Positions 1 through 11,974 of a stretch of DNA of 64,000 nucleotides are shown here, in pieces. The stretch's first letter is position 1. Each line of letters opens with the position of its first letter. The DNA is from Plantago major (lineage: Eukaryota > Streptophyta > Magnoliopsida > Lamiales > Plantaginaceae). The position numbers and the translations under genes are program-made. The stretch covers positions 24,122,765-24,186,764 of the forward strand of contig CM048840.1 of the NCBI GenBank assembly GCA_026545765.1, read 5' to 3'. The notes under the pieces are model-generated. The model saw only the letters and a list, made by a program, of their open reading frames with translations, had not been told where the DNA came from and made no database searches.

Positions 1-319
1 AAACATACATATATATACACTCTCCAATAATACAATATAGTCAAAATCATTTTCATGGAACATTATCAAAACAATAACAATTTACTTTTAGCTCAATCAG
101 ACAATACACTACGGCCACACGAACCGTGGCGGTACACAGGTCGGCTTTTATATAACAATAACAATGCCCTACCACAGGGATAACATAACAATGGGAGATC
201 TCCAAAAGCACGACATTCCCCCAAAAGGGCCCAAACAATTCATAGGCATATCGATGAGCATAAAACATATTTTAATCCATGGTTTTGAACAAAACAATTT
301 ACACACATCACAATCATAG
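1..319 (-). mobile_element. Ty3/gypsy LTR, distal part (Tekay/Del-like), continuing off the left edge
   Basis: This stretch is the continuation of the LTR that begins at 16934. The copia insertion separates the two parts, and the CATAG duplication (315-319 and 16266-16270) marks the join. No coding function is visible. Read on the minus strand it runs on from 16266-16934 and leaves the window before any LTR end. The assignment to a chromovirus of the Tekay/Del kind rests on the TGTAAGAACCC start at the other end and on overall resemblance, and is inference. Short reading frames here look like chance. Confidence 0.5.
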
Positions 320-1957
320 TGTTGGTCCAAATAACAGCAAAGTAAAGACTGGGGGGGGGGGGTGAATAGTCTTTTAAAACTTTTGTCGATAAAACAGTTT
401 CTCAGATATGTGTGAAGATATCTGATACTTATAATCAGAGAGCGGAAGACTTTTTTGTGATAAGTGCACGTGCTCAACAAGATATAATGTGTTTAAATAC
501 TTTGCAGGATAAAGTGAACGATAAGTAAATTACTGAAAGTAAATAACACGTCTTTTTATAGTGGTATCTGAAGGTGGCATAATCCTTCAACTAATCCACT
601 TCGGCCTTTCTCAGACCTAGAATCCACTAAGACAGATAATTGAGTTCACCTTACAAATATCTTCTCTCGATTCCTAAATACACTAGGTTCTCAACCAAGT
701 GTTCCCCCTGAGTTATTCCCCGGCTCCCAGCCAAGTACTTCCTATACTCAGAAACCTTTGAGTTGTTCCTTAGTTTCCCAAACTAAGTACTTCCTATGCT
801 CAGTAACCTTGGAGTTATTCCTTAGTTTTCCAAACTAAGTACTTCCTCTACTCCACGCCGTGTATGGTGTTGGTTAAGAAGAGTTTGTCAGGTTGGTAGA
901 TTAATAACTTCTACAGTTATGTAATAATACCTTTTTGAACAAGAGTCACTTAACACACTTTACAATGTGTGGTGATATGTTCTTTACTGACCCAAGTCTA
1001 TGATAAATGTTCGAGAGAATGAATCTCAGATACTTGATCTTTTGATTCAACTCCTTCACATATAGAAATGCTTGTTAAGGATCAGGACACTTAGAACTTT
1101 CTACTACTTAGAATTCAAGAGCTTAGTCGCAACTGTAAGCTAAAGAGTAAGTAGGCAGAAGGCTTGTATGCTTGAGAGAAAGATACCACTAGTTGTATTA
1201 TCAGAGAAGCTTGGTATTTTCAGTGTAAGTTCAAGGTGTATTTTCAAGCATTCTAAGTGTTGATATATATAGTTGAATTTGAAGCCGTTTGAATAGTATC
1301 CGTTAGGCTCAATTTAAATTCAAACTATTGATATCTGAAAATAGTACTGCAGAAGACATTGTCTCGTTTCAGAGATTTCCTCTTTTGTTCAGATGTCTTT
1401 GTCTGCGCATTTATTACACTTGTACTATTTTTGTCCTGCAGTGCCAACGGAACTATGCACGCTTTCTGAAGCGTTGCATGTCCTTTTCAAGATACTCTCA
1501 CATCTCCAGATACTTTATCAAAGCATTGTTTCCTGGAAACCAAGTTTTGTCCAAGGTATCTGAGTGTAGGTATTTGTGGGCACTTTTCCTCGTTCAGAAA
1601 CCTTGTATTCTCAGATATCTTTTGCGAAACTTATTTGTTGAAAAACACTTGTTTCCTCAAGATATCTGGACATAGATATCTGATGAGACCAATTTCCTTC
1701 GTCTTCAGCAATCTTGTAAAGTCTTCAAATCTTCAAATTTGTTGAACTCTTCTGCCGGATGCCTTCTTCTTGGTCTTCTTCAAAGATATAAAAAATACAT
1801 TCAGAGACCTAACATCCTATACAAGATTTGCTAGACTAACATACTTAGTGATTTTCCTCTTTTACAGTGTTCAAGTAAACCAATAGTACTAAGCACCTTT
1901 CTGAGTTAGGATAAGTCATTAGGTTGCTGATCAAAATCTAAACAAATATTCCTAACA
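320..1957 (-). repeat. copia 3' LTR
   Basis: This copy pairs with 14632-16265 along its whole length, about 1.64 kb, with scattered substitutions and a length difference in a run of G near 350-362. It starts TGTTGGTCC and ends CTAACA on the plus strand. The inner edge touches a polypurine tract. The repeat is rich in CAGATATCTG-like words. Confidence 0.93.
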
Positions 1958-1973
1958 AATTTTCCCCTTTTTG
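1958..1973 (-). other. polypurine tract of the copia element
   Basis: Read on the minus strand this is a run of A and G (AAAAAGGGGAAAATT) directly next to the 3' LTR, where retrotransposons prime plus-strand DNA synthesis. Position and composition both fit. Confidence 0.8.
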
Positions 1974-2351
1974 ATCAGTCAACGATGACTATCTTTAAAA
2001 CCTATTACAACTTGGAAGAGGGAATAATCCAAAACTTGATCATTTCTTATGATCTTTTCAATTCATTTAATTAAGTCCAGAAAGTAAACATTAACCAAAT
2101 CACAAGGTGTGATCTTTGCTGACAAGTTATCTTTTTATAGATTGACATCTGAGAGTAGGTTCATCAGATATTTTACATGGAAAGTTCATAGATAACTTAA
2201 TAAATAAAACACATTTCAGTACAATCAGCAAGATACAAAATACATAGTTGAATTAGGACAACAGGAGTAACCAAGCTCCAAGTAAACATCCTAAATAACT
2301 AGTCTTCAAGTTTTCAAAAAGTCTTCAAGATTTCAGTAGCAGATCTATGGA

Positions 2352-3425
2352 TTAGTTAGCAAAATCCCTATCCCCAAACCTTTTGATATCATCTAAGTAG
2401 TCATAGAGCAAGGTCTTGACTATCATCTCAGTGTTTCTGGCAAATCCACAGACTTCCTTGTAGGTTTTGGTGGGATTCTTCTTGGCAAAGTGTTTGACCC
2501 ACAAATACTTTCTCCATTTCCAGGCATGCTCAATTCTGATATATGATAGCTTGAAGTATTCATATATGATCCTCAAATATCATATGTCACCATTGTATTG
2601 CTCTTGAGTCATGTAAAAAGACTCATAGGGTTCCACAGCAAGTCTTGCTCTTGTGTCTGTTCCAGTGATGTTGGGAATTCTGTGCACATCATCTGGCTTT
2701 CCATAAGGACATTCATCAGAGAAGTCCTTCTTCATGGCTTCTAATTCTCTTGATCACTTCAAAATCCAACCATTTTTTTTTATATGATTGGTGTTGATCA
2801 ATGTAGGTTTGTCTTTTCTCCATGCCATGAGCTGTTGATGGATGGGTACTGAAAATCCCTTCTCATTTACAAGCAAGTGCTTGAGTTCGAGTATCCAATA
2901 GCCATTTTTCTGTTGGATGCACCTATAGGAGGAATGTTCATCAGTCTTCACATACTCAATTCTGGCATCCTCTGGCCTGAGTGGAAGTTGAAGTTTTCTT
3001 TGTTCAGCTATTGGCCTGTTCCTCCTTTGTCTTGAATTCTCCCTTGGGGGATTGCTTGAAGAACCACCCTGGATAGACTTGGTATTTCTAGAGGGTGTTT
3101 TGGCTGCCAATTGCTTTGCAGCAATAGGCACAGATAGGCTATCGTCCCTTTTTCTTTTCCTGTGAAGAGGAGCTTCATCTTCATCAGTCTCTTCATCATC
3201 ATCAATGTTAATCTTTGTGGGAGATTTGCATCCTTCTTTATTGCCTTGGGATTTGATTTGGCCTTCTTCTTCTTCTTCTTCTTCTTCTTCTTCTTCTTCT
3301 TCTTCTTCTTCTTCTTCTTCTTCTTCTTCTTCAGAAGAAGAAGAATCTTCAATCCCTTTTACTTGTCTTCTCCTTGAGGACTTAGTTCCCTTTGGAGGTC
3401 TCTGTGATCTGGCCCTTGTTGTCAT
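2352..3425 (-). other. copia 3' region, block C: basic/acidic low-complexity protein text
   Basis: This is the last coding-like block before the 3' LTR, on the same strand as pol. The longer piece (2754-3425) opens with a strongly basic stretch (MTTRARSQRPPKGTKSSRRR), followed by a serine and glutamate run encoded by a TTC/GAA microsatellite, a second acidic patch, a basic HRKRKRDD segment that could serve as a nuclear signal, and a C-terminal part with normal composition ending near WILK. The shorter piece (2352-2576) continues in the same direction. I recognise no family with confidence. It may belong to the plant transposon accessory proteins found in large LTR elements. The whole block is fossil text. 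Confidence 0.45.
3263..3332. repeat. (TTC)n microsatellite encoding the glutamate run
   Basis: About 23 TTC units in a row, read as GAA on the minus strand, make the acidic run in block C. Such runs expand by slippage, so protein length here says little. Confidence 0.95.
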
Positions 3426-3598
3426 TCCTTATTCAGGAATCTGCTGAGTTGTTGCTACTATCTGAGTAGCAGCTTGACTGAAGGAGGGCTCATTTATTCT
3501 GAGAGGTGGTTGTTCAGTTTTTCTTTTGTTTCCTCTTCCTATTCCTCTATGAGCACCTTGAGATCCTTCCCCCTTAGTCATTGTTGACTGACTAAGAA

Positions 3599-6223
3599 TC
3601 ACAAAAGATTCTGAGAGGGAGTCAAAGTTGCCTTGCAGATAGTTGTAAGCAGCAACCAGTTTTGAAGATCAGCCTTGAGCTCCTGATTTTGTTTAATAAG
3701 ACCATTGTCCTTATCAATAAGCTCTGCTAGTGGGCCTAGTATGGCATCTGCTTTTCCAGCAGTGTAACTAGCCTCTTCAAAGGCTTTTGCAGCCAAGTTA
3801 TTGTCATCATTACTAACCATGCCTAGGTCTTTCTGAGCAATGACCAGACTGGTTGTTCTCTGAGTGATGAGCTCAGTGAATTTCTTCATCTCTGTAGGGA
3901 CTGATGCAATGGCTTCTTCATTCTGAGAAGACAACTCCTTATTTAATTTAGCCAGTACTTGGTATCTGTCCAAGTATTCATTGGAGTTGACATTTGGCAG
4001 CTTGTTGAAAATTTCAGGAGCAATCAGCTTCCTTTTCAAATGAGACACCACCAAATGCTCATCTCGGTGTTCTGCCAATTTCTTATTTTCTTCATCATCT
4101 GAGTCATCAGCCCAGTGATCTTCATCCTCTTGGGCATTTGCATCAATATTTTCTAGCCCATAAACCATCTCAGAGATGGACTTCTTTCCTTTTAGTGAGG
4201 AGGATGGTACATTTTTTGGTAATGCAGCCTTAGCATCATGCTTGTCTTCAGATACTTGCTCAGTATCTAACTCTTCAGCAATTGCTTGAACAGCAAGCTG
4301 GAGTTCTTTCATATCAGCATAAGCTTCCATTTCCTTGATGGTTTGATCTTCAATCTTTTGGAGCTTTTCTTTAGATTCAGCTATCTTTTCTTCTAGTTGA
4401 AGATTTAGCTGTTGTTCTTCTTCCAACAATTGTTTGAGTTGAGCAACTCTGGCTTGTGCATCCAATATTTTCTGAGTGTTGTCCTTAGAGTGCTCAACTA
4501 CTTGTTCAGTAGTGTCTTTTTTTTTTGGGAGATGGATGGGTAGCTTTCTGAGGAGATGGAGGAGGGGAATTCTATGAAGTTCTCTCAGTGTGCTTTTCAG
4601 CAACTGTGGCATTGGTTCCTTGTGCAATTCCTCCTGTCCCTGGTGCAGGGGCATCATCATCATCCTTCTTATCATCCTCATCCTTGTGATGGTCAGAAGG
4701 AGGTTCTTCATAATCATTCTCATCAGTCTCCTTCTCTTCTTCATCTTCAGAGACCAGATTGATCACTTCTGGAAAAGTGACCATTTGCCCATTAACTTCC
4801 TCTTGCTCAAAGGGTATTAACTGTAGTGTCTGGGGCAAAATAGGCTTGAATGCCATCTACATTCTGGTCTGACCATCTGCTTGGTTAAAAGCTTGAATAA
4901 GCTTTCTGGCCACTTCCTTGACAAAGTCCTTATGCATCAATGTTTCAAAGAAATATTGTTTAGTGGGGAACATGGCATGGACATAGTTTTCCAAGTCAAG
5001 GGCTCGTGCTCTCCTTATGTTGTGATCAGTCACCTTTATGATCTCAGATAGATTGGAGCATCAAAGCTTTTGCCATCTCTTGAAGCATTTTAGGTGCTTT
5101 GGCAAAGTGTGTTCCTTGAAGAATGGAAGTAGGTCCTCTTTCTCATCAACAGGGACCTTAGTGGCACTTGTTTGAGCCTGAAAGAAAGAGTTCTGAATTA
5201 GTTTCAAAACTTTAGTAGATATCTGGGCTTTAGAGTAGAAAGGTATATGAGTTACCTGCGTGACAGGCTCAGATGACTTGACTACTGAGGTTCCAGATGC
5301 CTCAGATATCTGGATATGAGGAGGAGACTGGGAAGTCTGATCCTAAGTGATCTTTCTTTCTGCTTGAACCTGAGATTAAAAACATAACACTTAGATAATT
5401 TGGGCAAGAAAACTACGTTAGACAATTTTAGATATTTGAGAAGTCAATTACCTCCACAATAGGAGGCTCAGATACTTGTCTCTCAGAGACTTGTGCAGTC
5501 TCTGGAAGTTTTTCTTGTGATGAAAGCGTTGATGCCTCATCAATTTCCATTGGTTGCAGGGATTGAGTGGGCAATTCACCAGCAACTTCTACTTCTTTTT
5601 GAACCTGTAAGTAGAAAGTGTTAGTTTGAGAAAAATGATCAGAGATTTGTCTTTGAAGATTATAGGTATCTGAATGAAATACCTTCTCTGCAGAAGGTTC
5701 AGATACTTGTTTCTCAGAGACCTTGGAAGTCTCTGGATTTTTCTCTGAAGAGATAGACTTTTCAGTCTCTCCATTTTTCTTCTCAGTTGGAGCCTATTAG
5801 AAACAAACACTTAAAAGTGTTAGCCAAGTGTATAAAGCACATATCTGAGATGTTATATCTTAAGGAACTATCTTCTACCTGTGAGACAGGCTCCTGTTCC
5901 TTAAGTGGTGAGGCTATGGAAGCCTCCTTCTCAGATTCTGAGGCAAGCTTTGCAGCTTCCTCTTGATGTTGTGTTTCTAATTCAGCTTCCTCTTGATGTT
6001 GCTCTTTTACAGGATTTTCTTCAGCAAGGAAAGATGCTGGTATCTCATGCTGTAACTCAAGTATCATCTTAGCAGCATCCACTATTGGTTGTTGTGGTTG
6101 GTGTGGTGATTCTGATCTAGATAAAGAAGGTGATGTTGTATGGGGCCTATCCAGATCTGCTTGAGACAGACTTTTAAGTGTTGAGGCAATTGCAGTATCC
6201 TCCAAAACTAAGTTACCACTCAT
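3599..6223 (-). other. copia 3' region, block B: coiled-coil and acidic protein text
   Basis: Minus-strand coding-like text between the pol end and block C. Around 4300-4480 there is a long stretch rich in Q, E, K and L with coiled-coil character (for example QLKQLLEEEQQLNLQLEEKI). The upstream piece (4572-4856) is acidic with DDDD and EEEEK runs. The 5589-6223 part has repeated short phrases of the kind VSEKQVSEP and many S, E and Q. Low-complexity charged repeats dominate and I recognise no catalytic motif. It belongs to the element because it lies between its pol and its 3' LTR on the same strand. Broken in several places. Confidence 0.45.
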
Positions 6224-6253
6224 CAGAGCATCTTCAATATGCTTAAGTGTTAC

Positions 6254-7651
6254 TTACTCTGATGGTGTGTTTTGTCCAGTGACTTTGGACACAGTTGCTT
6301 CTTCAGCAACCTTTAAACTATTTGCTTTCTCAGCAACCTTTGATTTAGTTGCTCTTTCAGCAACCTTGGGGATTATTGCTTCCCCCTCATCTTCAGATTT
6401 CTCATTGAAATATGGGACTAAATTATCAACAATCCCTGCTGCTTCTGCAGAGAGTGTTTGAAGTTTCTCACTACTTTTATCAGCATTGATGAGTTCATCA
6501 GCAGTGGATTTAGCAGCATTGATGAGTTCTTCAGCTGTGGACTTAGCAGCATTGATGAGTTCATCAGCAGTGGCGGTAGATATCTGAGAGTCGACATCCA
6601 CAATAGGTATGCCTTCTGATTTTCCAGCAGACTTCTTTCGTGAAGTTCTGGGCTTTTTGGTCGCAACGGAACCCTCAGATACCTCATCAGTCTTTCGTTT
6701 CTTGGAACCTTTCTGAGATGCAGTAACCTTTTTCATCATGTTTGTATACTCATATTTGTAGAGTAGGTTACTGTTGGCTATGTCAGCCTTCTCTCTAAGC
6801 TCAATGCCAAGCTTCTCCGGCAAGAAGCATATCTTTAGTCCAAAGCTTACTGTAGCTTTTGGCTCAGCAAGGCCCTTAACGATTTTAGGCTCAAAGCCTT
6901 GAATCTTCTTCACAAATTTCATAAATGCGTACTTCCCCCAATTGAAAGGGTTTTCCAGCCTTTTGTTCTGTTGATTCAACAAGAACATCATCTCCAGCGT
7001 TGTTGGCTTATCTGGTCGGCCCCTCCTTGTAGACCATCAAAGCATCTGTGAAGAATGCATTCCAACACATCCCAGTGAACCAACAGATGTCTGGTTCTGA
7101 TGTGAGCAAGTTTGAAGTCGATGGGTATATCTGATTTTTCAAGATCACACACATCACTGTAAAGCTGTTTTTCACCTTCAAGGAGATCATCATCCTTGGT
7201 GTTTATTTCAAAATCATTTTCAAGATTTTGAAGTTCAAACAACTCACAGAATTGTTAAGTTCAAAAGGATGTCCTTTCCTTGAACTTTTGATTTTACAGA
7301 CACTATCTCAGTGCCTTCAAAAACACATGAAATGATCCTGGAATTGTTGTAAAATTCCAACACATCTAGTGAAGAAACTCCACGGGAATAGCAGACAGGA
7401 AACCCTTGATTTGTGCCTTTTCAAGCATACCAAGAATCAATTTCCTATCAGGCTGGTTTTCAATAGCAGCAACTAGGTATTCTTCAATCATTGCACCACC
7501 CCAAATCATCCTGTGATTTGAAGTCCAATGATCAGGATTGAAGTCTCCTATCAACCGATTGTTTGTGATAACCAACACTGGTGCTTGCTTTTCAGCAGTA
7601 CCAGAGGTAGTAGCCTAGGATTTCTGGGTAAGAGCACGTTTTGGAGCCATC
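6254..7651 (-). other. copia 3' region, block A: globular N-terminal part then lysine-rich tail
   Basis: First coding-like block after pol. At its start (7651 downward on the minus strand) it reads MAPKRALTQK, then a globular stretch containing NRLIGDFNPDHWTSNH and WDVLECILHRCFDG, and further on FNWGKYAFMKFVKKI. After that comes a basic tail (KKRKTDE, KKPRTSRKKS, likely nuclear signals) and an 11-residue tandem repeat. It recalls the putative plant transposon protein domain (PF20167) seen in large plant LTR elements, but I cannot verify this without a profile search. It is not an obvious envelope protein: no signal peptide or membrane segment stands out. Fossil, broken in a few places. Confidence 0.45.
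6482..6580 (-). repeat. 33-bp tandem repeat, three copies
   Basis: Units at 6482-6514, 6515-6547 and 6548-6580 each begin AGCATTGATGAGTTC and encode an 11-residue repeat (STADELINAAK-like) on the minus strand. Copies differ by a few bases, so the array is not brand new. It lies in the lysine-rich tail of block A. Confidence 0.9.
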
Positions 7652-8264
7652 TCTTTAAATAGTGAAATTTTTGAAAGTCGAAAAGAGATTAAGGTAGGAG
7701 ATTAGTGATTCTTTGCAAAAAACTAAGCAGGATTCAGTATTTGCAGGGAAATTTGGGAGATTTTGCTGTTTTTATGTAAGCGAAAATGTAGGATTGAGCG
7801 AAAGTGAATTCTTTTGCCAAAATCCTATATATATAGCAACGCAAATCTCAACAGACATATACATACAAATTGATTTTGTGCATATGTATCTGTGTACGTG
7901 TAGAAAGACATGGGTGAAAACTACTTTGCATTAAATGCTAGTGGGCCATAACTATTTTTATAGTCCATTACTCTTTAGCGAGATTAAATCTTGGCCGTTG
8001 AATCTGGAATGCCCATTTCATCAAGGGCTGGGATTGCTTTTCCAACAATTATCACAATCACTTCATGTAATCGTGCCAAATTAATGAACTTTGGTGAGTA
8101 GCTATCTGAATCACATTTCTTCTGTGTGACTAAGGGACAGTTTTGTTTTCTGAATTTATCTTCAAACAATACATCTGTTCATATATTTCACAAATATGGA
8201 AATAATACAAAACACGAGAGAGTAGTTGACTACAGATTGTTGTACTACTTTCTTCTTTTGTGTT

Positions 8265-8575
8265 CCCCCCCCCCCCCCTCACTGAGTGATCTAGATATGT
8301 GAGTATCTGTCTCAGAAATCTTCAAATAGCCATTTTACCCTTTAACCTTTGATATCTGAGTACCCGTCTCAGTTATCTTTTTGCTATGTGTTTCACCTTT
8401 TGCCTTTGATATTCTGGATTCCCGTTCCAGATATCTTATCTCTTCTTTTCCCTTCTTAATCATACTAAGTTCCTGTCTCACTCACACTTTTAGCTCCTTT
8501 TAGTAAATGAGTTCCCGTCTCAGATACCTTTTTGTCTTATATATCTGGATACCCGTTCAATATATCTTTTTTTAA
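8265..8575. repeat. degenerate repeats with the phrase ATCTGAGTACCCGTCTCAG
   Basis: After a run of about 14 C (8266-8279) the phrase 'gatatctg, a short word, cccgtctcag or cccgttccag, atatctt' recurs about five times (near 8295, 8350, 8405, 8510, 8550). It lies between the end of RNase H and block A of the copia element and is probably non-coding. Confidence 0.6.
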
Positions 8576-8846
8576 CTCATAGATTACAACTTTTCAGTTC
8601 CTTCGGTAGCTCCATTAACCCAAGATTATGTCTCAAAGTTAAGAACCTGCTTTCTTGCAAAGGCTTTGTAAAGATATCTGCAAGTTGGTCTTCAGTACCA
8701 ATTTTGAGTATCTCTATATTGCCTTTTTCAACATGATCTCTAATGAAGTGGTGTCTAACATCAATGTGCTTTGTTCTTTCATGAAACTTAAGATTCTGAG
8801 TTATGGCAATAGCGCTTGTGTTGTCACAGAAAATAGGAGTTTTCTC

Positions 8847-9320
8847 TTAATTGATCTCATAGTCTCTGAGTTGTTGTTGTATCCATAATATCTGTGAAGC
8901 ACAACACCCAGCAGCAATGTATTCAGCCTCTGTGGTGAATGTGGCAATTGAGTTTTGTTTCTTGCTGAACCATGATATTAATCTGGCACCAAGAAATTGA
9001 CAAGTTCCTGAAGTCCTTTTTCTATCAAGCAATGATCCAGCATAGTCAGCATCAGAATAACCAACTAAACTCAATCCACTGTCTTTTGGATACCACAATC
9101 CAACTTCTACAGTACCTTTTACATACCTTAATATTTTCATAGCAATGCTGTAGTGTGATTGCATTGGATTTGTCTGAAATCTAGCACACACTCCAACTGC
9201 ATATTGAATATCAGGTCTACTTGCAGTGAGGTACAGTAGAGACCCAATCAATTTCATGTACTTGTGTTCTTCAACACTCTTATCAGATTCAGTATAGGTC
9301 ATTTTGGTTCCAATGCTCAT
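8847..9320 (-). other. copia RNase H region
   Basis: Fossil RNase H part of copia pol. Visible family phrases are YLTASRPDIQYAVGVCARFQ, MKILRYVKGT, LVGYSDADYAG and FTTEAEYIAAGCCASQILWI, which hold the expected acidic positions. It follows the reverse transcriptase in the usual copia order. Confidence 0.9.
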
Positions 9321-9335
9321 AGGTATCTAAGCATT

Positions 9336-10106
9336 CTATTCAGAAGGCTTTAGATTAAACTTGTTGAGCATATATTTTGCATACTTTGTTTGACTGATGA
9401 AAATTCTATCACTAAGTTGCTTGACTTGCAACCCTAGGAAGTAGTTCAATTCTACCATCATGCTCATCTCAAATTTACTTTTCATGAGCTCAGCAAAGTC
9501 TTCACAAAGTTGCTTGTCTTTAGATCCAAATATAATGTCATCAACATATACTTGAACTAAAAGTAGTTTCCCTTCATGGTTCAAAGTAAAGAGTGTTTTA
9601 TCAACATCTCCTTTCTTGAAGCCACTTTCCAGCAAGTAGTTGGCTAAAGTATCATACCATGCTCTTGGAGCCTGTTTTAGTCCATACAGAGCTTTCTGAA
9701 GCTTATAAACCATTCTACTTTCTGTGGAAACTTCAAAGCCTGGTGGTTGTTCAACATAGATTTCCTCAGCAAGTTCACCATTTAGGAATGCACTTTTGAC
9801 ATCCATTTGATAAACTTTAAAGTCATTATGAGCTACAAAGGCTAGAAATAGTCTAATTACATCCAATCTTGCAACTGGAGCATATGACTCATCAAAATCT
9901 AGTCCTTCAGTCTGGGTGAATCCCTTGGCAACCAACCTTACTTTGTTTCTGGTTATTTCACCAGACTCATTCATTTTGTTCCTGAAAACCCACTTGGTTC
10001 CAATTACAGATATTCCATCAACAAATGGAACCAGTTTCCAAACTTTGTTTCTCTCAAATTGATCCAACTCTTCTTGCATTGCAGAGATCCAGTCTTGATC
10101 CTTCAA
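9336..10106 (-). other. copia reverse transcriptase region
   Basis: Fossil reverse transcriptase. It opens with [15 protein letters not shown] and [10 protein letters not shown], carries [28 protein letters not shown] and the catalytic block [10 protein letters not shown], and ends with [15 protein letters not shown] and [15 protein letters not shown]. These phrases are typical of Sirevirus-type copia elements. Copia pol is normally one polyprotein with integrase before reverse transcriptase, which fits the neighbours here. Confidence 0.93.
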
Positions 10107-10771
10107 TGCTTCTTCTATAGTTTTAGGTTAAATGTTTGAGATGAAACGTCCATAGAGAGAATCTGCATTTCCAGCAATTGCTCTCCTAGGTCTAACCCCT
10201 TGGTCTAAAGGACCAATCACATCCTTGGCAGGAGGATCTCTTATCCAATTTCTAATGGGTTTTGATCTAGTATGATCAATGTCATTTTGATCTAAATGTT
10301 AATCATTATGATCTTGACAAGATACTTGTTCAGTATTTGAGATATATGGCACATGAGAGATGCCATGGATATCTGACACTTTTTCAGTGTTAGAGATATC
10401 TGGGATTGGATTTTCAGCAATCTCATTCTCAGAAACCTCTTCATGATGAAGATTCTCAGTAACCTGTTCCATTTCTGGAATTCTCATAGAAATTCTTCAT
10501 CATGTCTTAGAGTCATCTGGTTGTTACTAAGCAATGGTTGCTTTTCATCGTCAGATTCATCCTCTAAGTGAATGATAGAATTGTTTCCTTTTGAGGATTC
10601 TTCTTCAGAATCTTTAATCATTAGTTCTTTGAACCTATCTGAGAGTTCTTCATTCAAGGGTACTTTCTTGTTTCCTTCATAGAAAGCTACATGAACAGAT
10701 TCTTAAATCTTTTGCGTTCTTTTGTTGTAGATTCTGTAGGCTTTGCTATTCAGAGAATAACCAAGAAATAC

Positions 10772-11974
10772 TCATTCATCTGCTTTTGGTTGAAATGTTC
10801 TCAAGTATTCATTTCCATTGTTAAGAACAAAACATCTGCAACCAAACACCCTTAGATGTTTGATACTAGGGGGTTTACCAATCAAAAGTTCATAAGGAGT
10901 TTTGTCATGGTGTTTGTTGATCAAACATCCATTTTGAGTGTAGCAGGCTGTGTTAACAGCTTCAACCCAATAGATTTCACTTATTTCAGTGTCAGCAAGC
11001 ATTGTTCTTGCTGCTTCTTTTAGGGACCTATTCTTCCTTTCAGCAACACCATTTTGTTGTGGTGTCCTTACTGAAGATAGTTGATGTTGTATACCTTTGC
11101 AGGTACAAAACTCTTTTTTGTACTGGTTTACAAACTTCGATACCATGGTGCATTACGATTCTGAGATACCTTGTCATTTTTCATGACTTCAAGCTTATTC
11201 AGCAAGTTAGGTATTTCAACCCTTGCATCAGATTTTTGTTTGAGAAAAACAATCCAAGTGAATCTTGAGTAATCATCAACAACAACCAGATCATACTTCT
11301 TTCCTGCATAGCTAGTTACAGACGATTCAAAAAAGATCCATATGTAACATTTGCAGTGGCCTTTCACTGGAGTGTCTAGTTTTAGACTTGAAAGATGTTT
11401 TGGATTGTTTCCCCATTTGGCAAGCTGAGCATACACCATCTTTTTTGTATGCCATTTTGGGTAATCCAACGACCAACTCTTTCTTGGTTAGCTTGTTCAG
11501 AGTTTTGAAGTTCAAGTGACTCATTCTTTTATGCCATAGCCAATTTTCTTCAATTTGGCCAGATTGACTCACCATGAGACATTCTTCAGTTGTGGCAGAT
11601 GTCCAGTCAGCAACATAAAGACTTCCTTTCCGCCTAGCAACCAAGACTGTCTGCTTTGACTCATTGTCAATCAGTTTGCAGAATTTTGATTTGATCTTTA
11701 CTGAGAACCCCTTGTTAGCAAATTGACTCATGCTTAGGAGATTATATTTCAATCCCTTTACATGAAGTACACCAAAGATTGTAAGGGCTCCCATTTTCAG
11801 ATCTCCAAATCCTACAGTTGGATTTATTTCTCCTCCAGCAAATCTGATATCTGGTCCTGTATTGCAAACTTTGTAGTTGACCAGATTTGCTTTTTCTCAT
11901 GTCATGTGCTTCCCACATCCACTATCAAAATGCCATGTTGGATTCTTCCTTGGAGTATTCTGCACAAAACATGA
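10772..11974 (-). other. copia protease-end, GAG-pre-integrase and integrase region
   Basis: Fossil text on the minus strand. GAG-pre-integrase phrases are WLWHKRMSHLNFKTLNKL and CSACQMGKQSKTSF, with the paired H and C residues of the zinc-binding region. Integrase core phrases are MLHMDLF, VVVDDYSRFTWIVFL and TPQQNGVAERKNRSL, followed by AVNTACYTQNGCLINK and HLRVFGCRCFV. Upstream, LKYNLLSMSQFANKGF is typical of the stretch between protease and integrase. Broken in several places. Confidence 0.9.

Noticed and set aside
1328-1675. Plus-strand frame of 115 residues, also at 15637-16053
   Set aside because: Lies inside both LTRs, opposite to the element's direction, and differs between the copies; chance frame.
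3008-3447. Lysine-, serine- and phenylalanine-run open frames overlapping the TTC microsatellite
   Set aside because: They are the alternative frames of the same microsatellite; only the glutamate frame continues into normal protein text.
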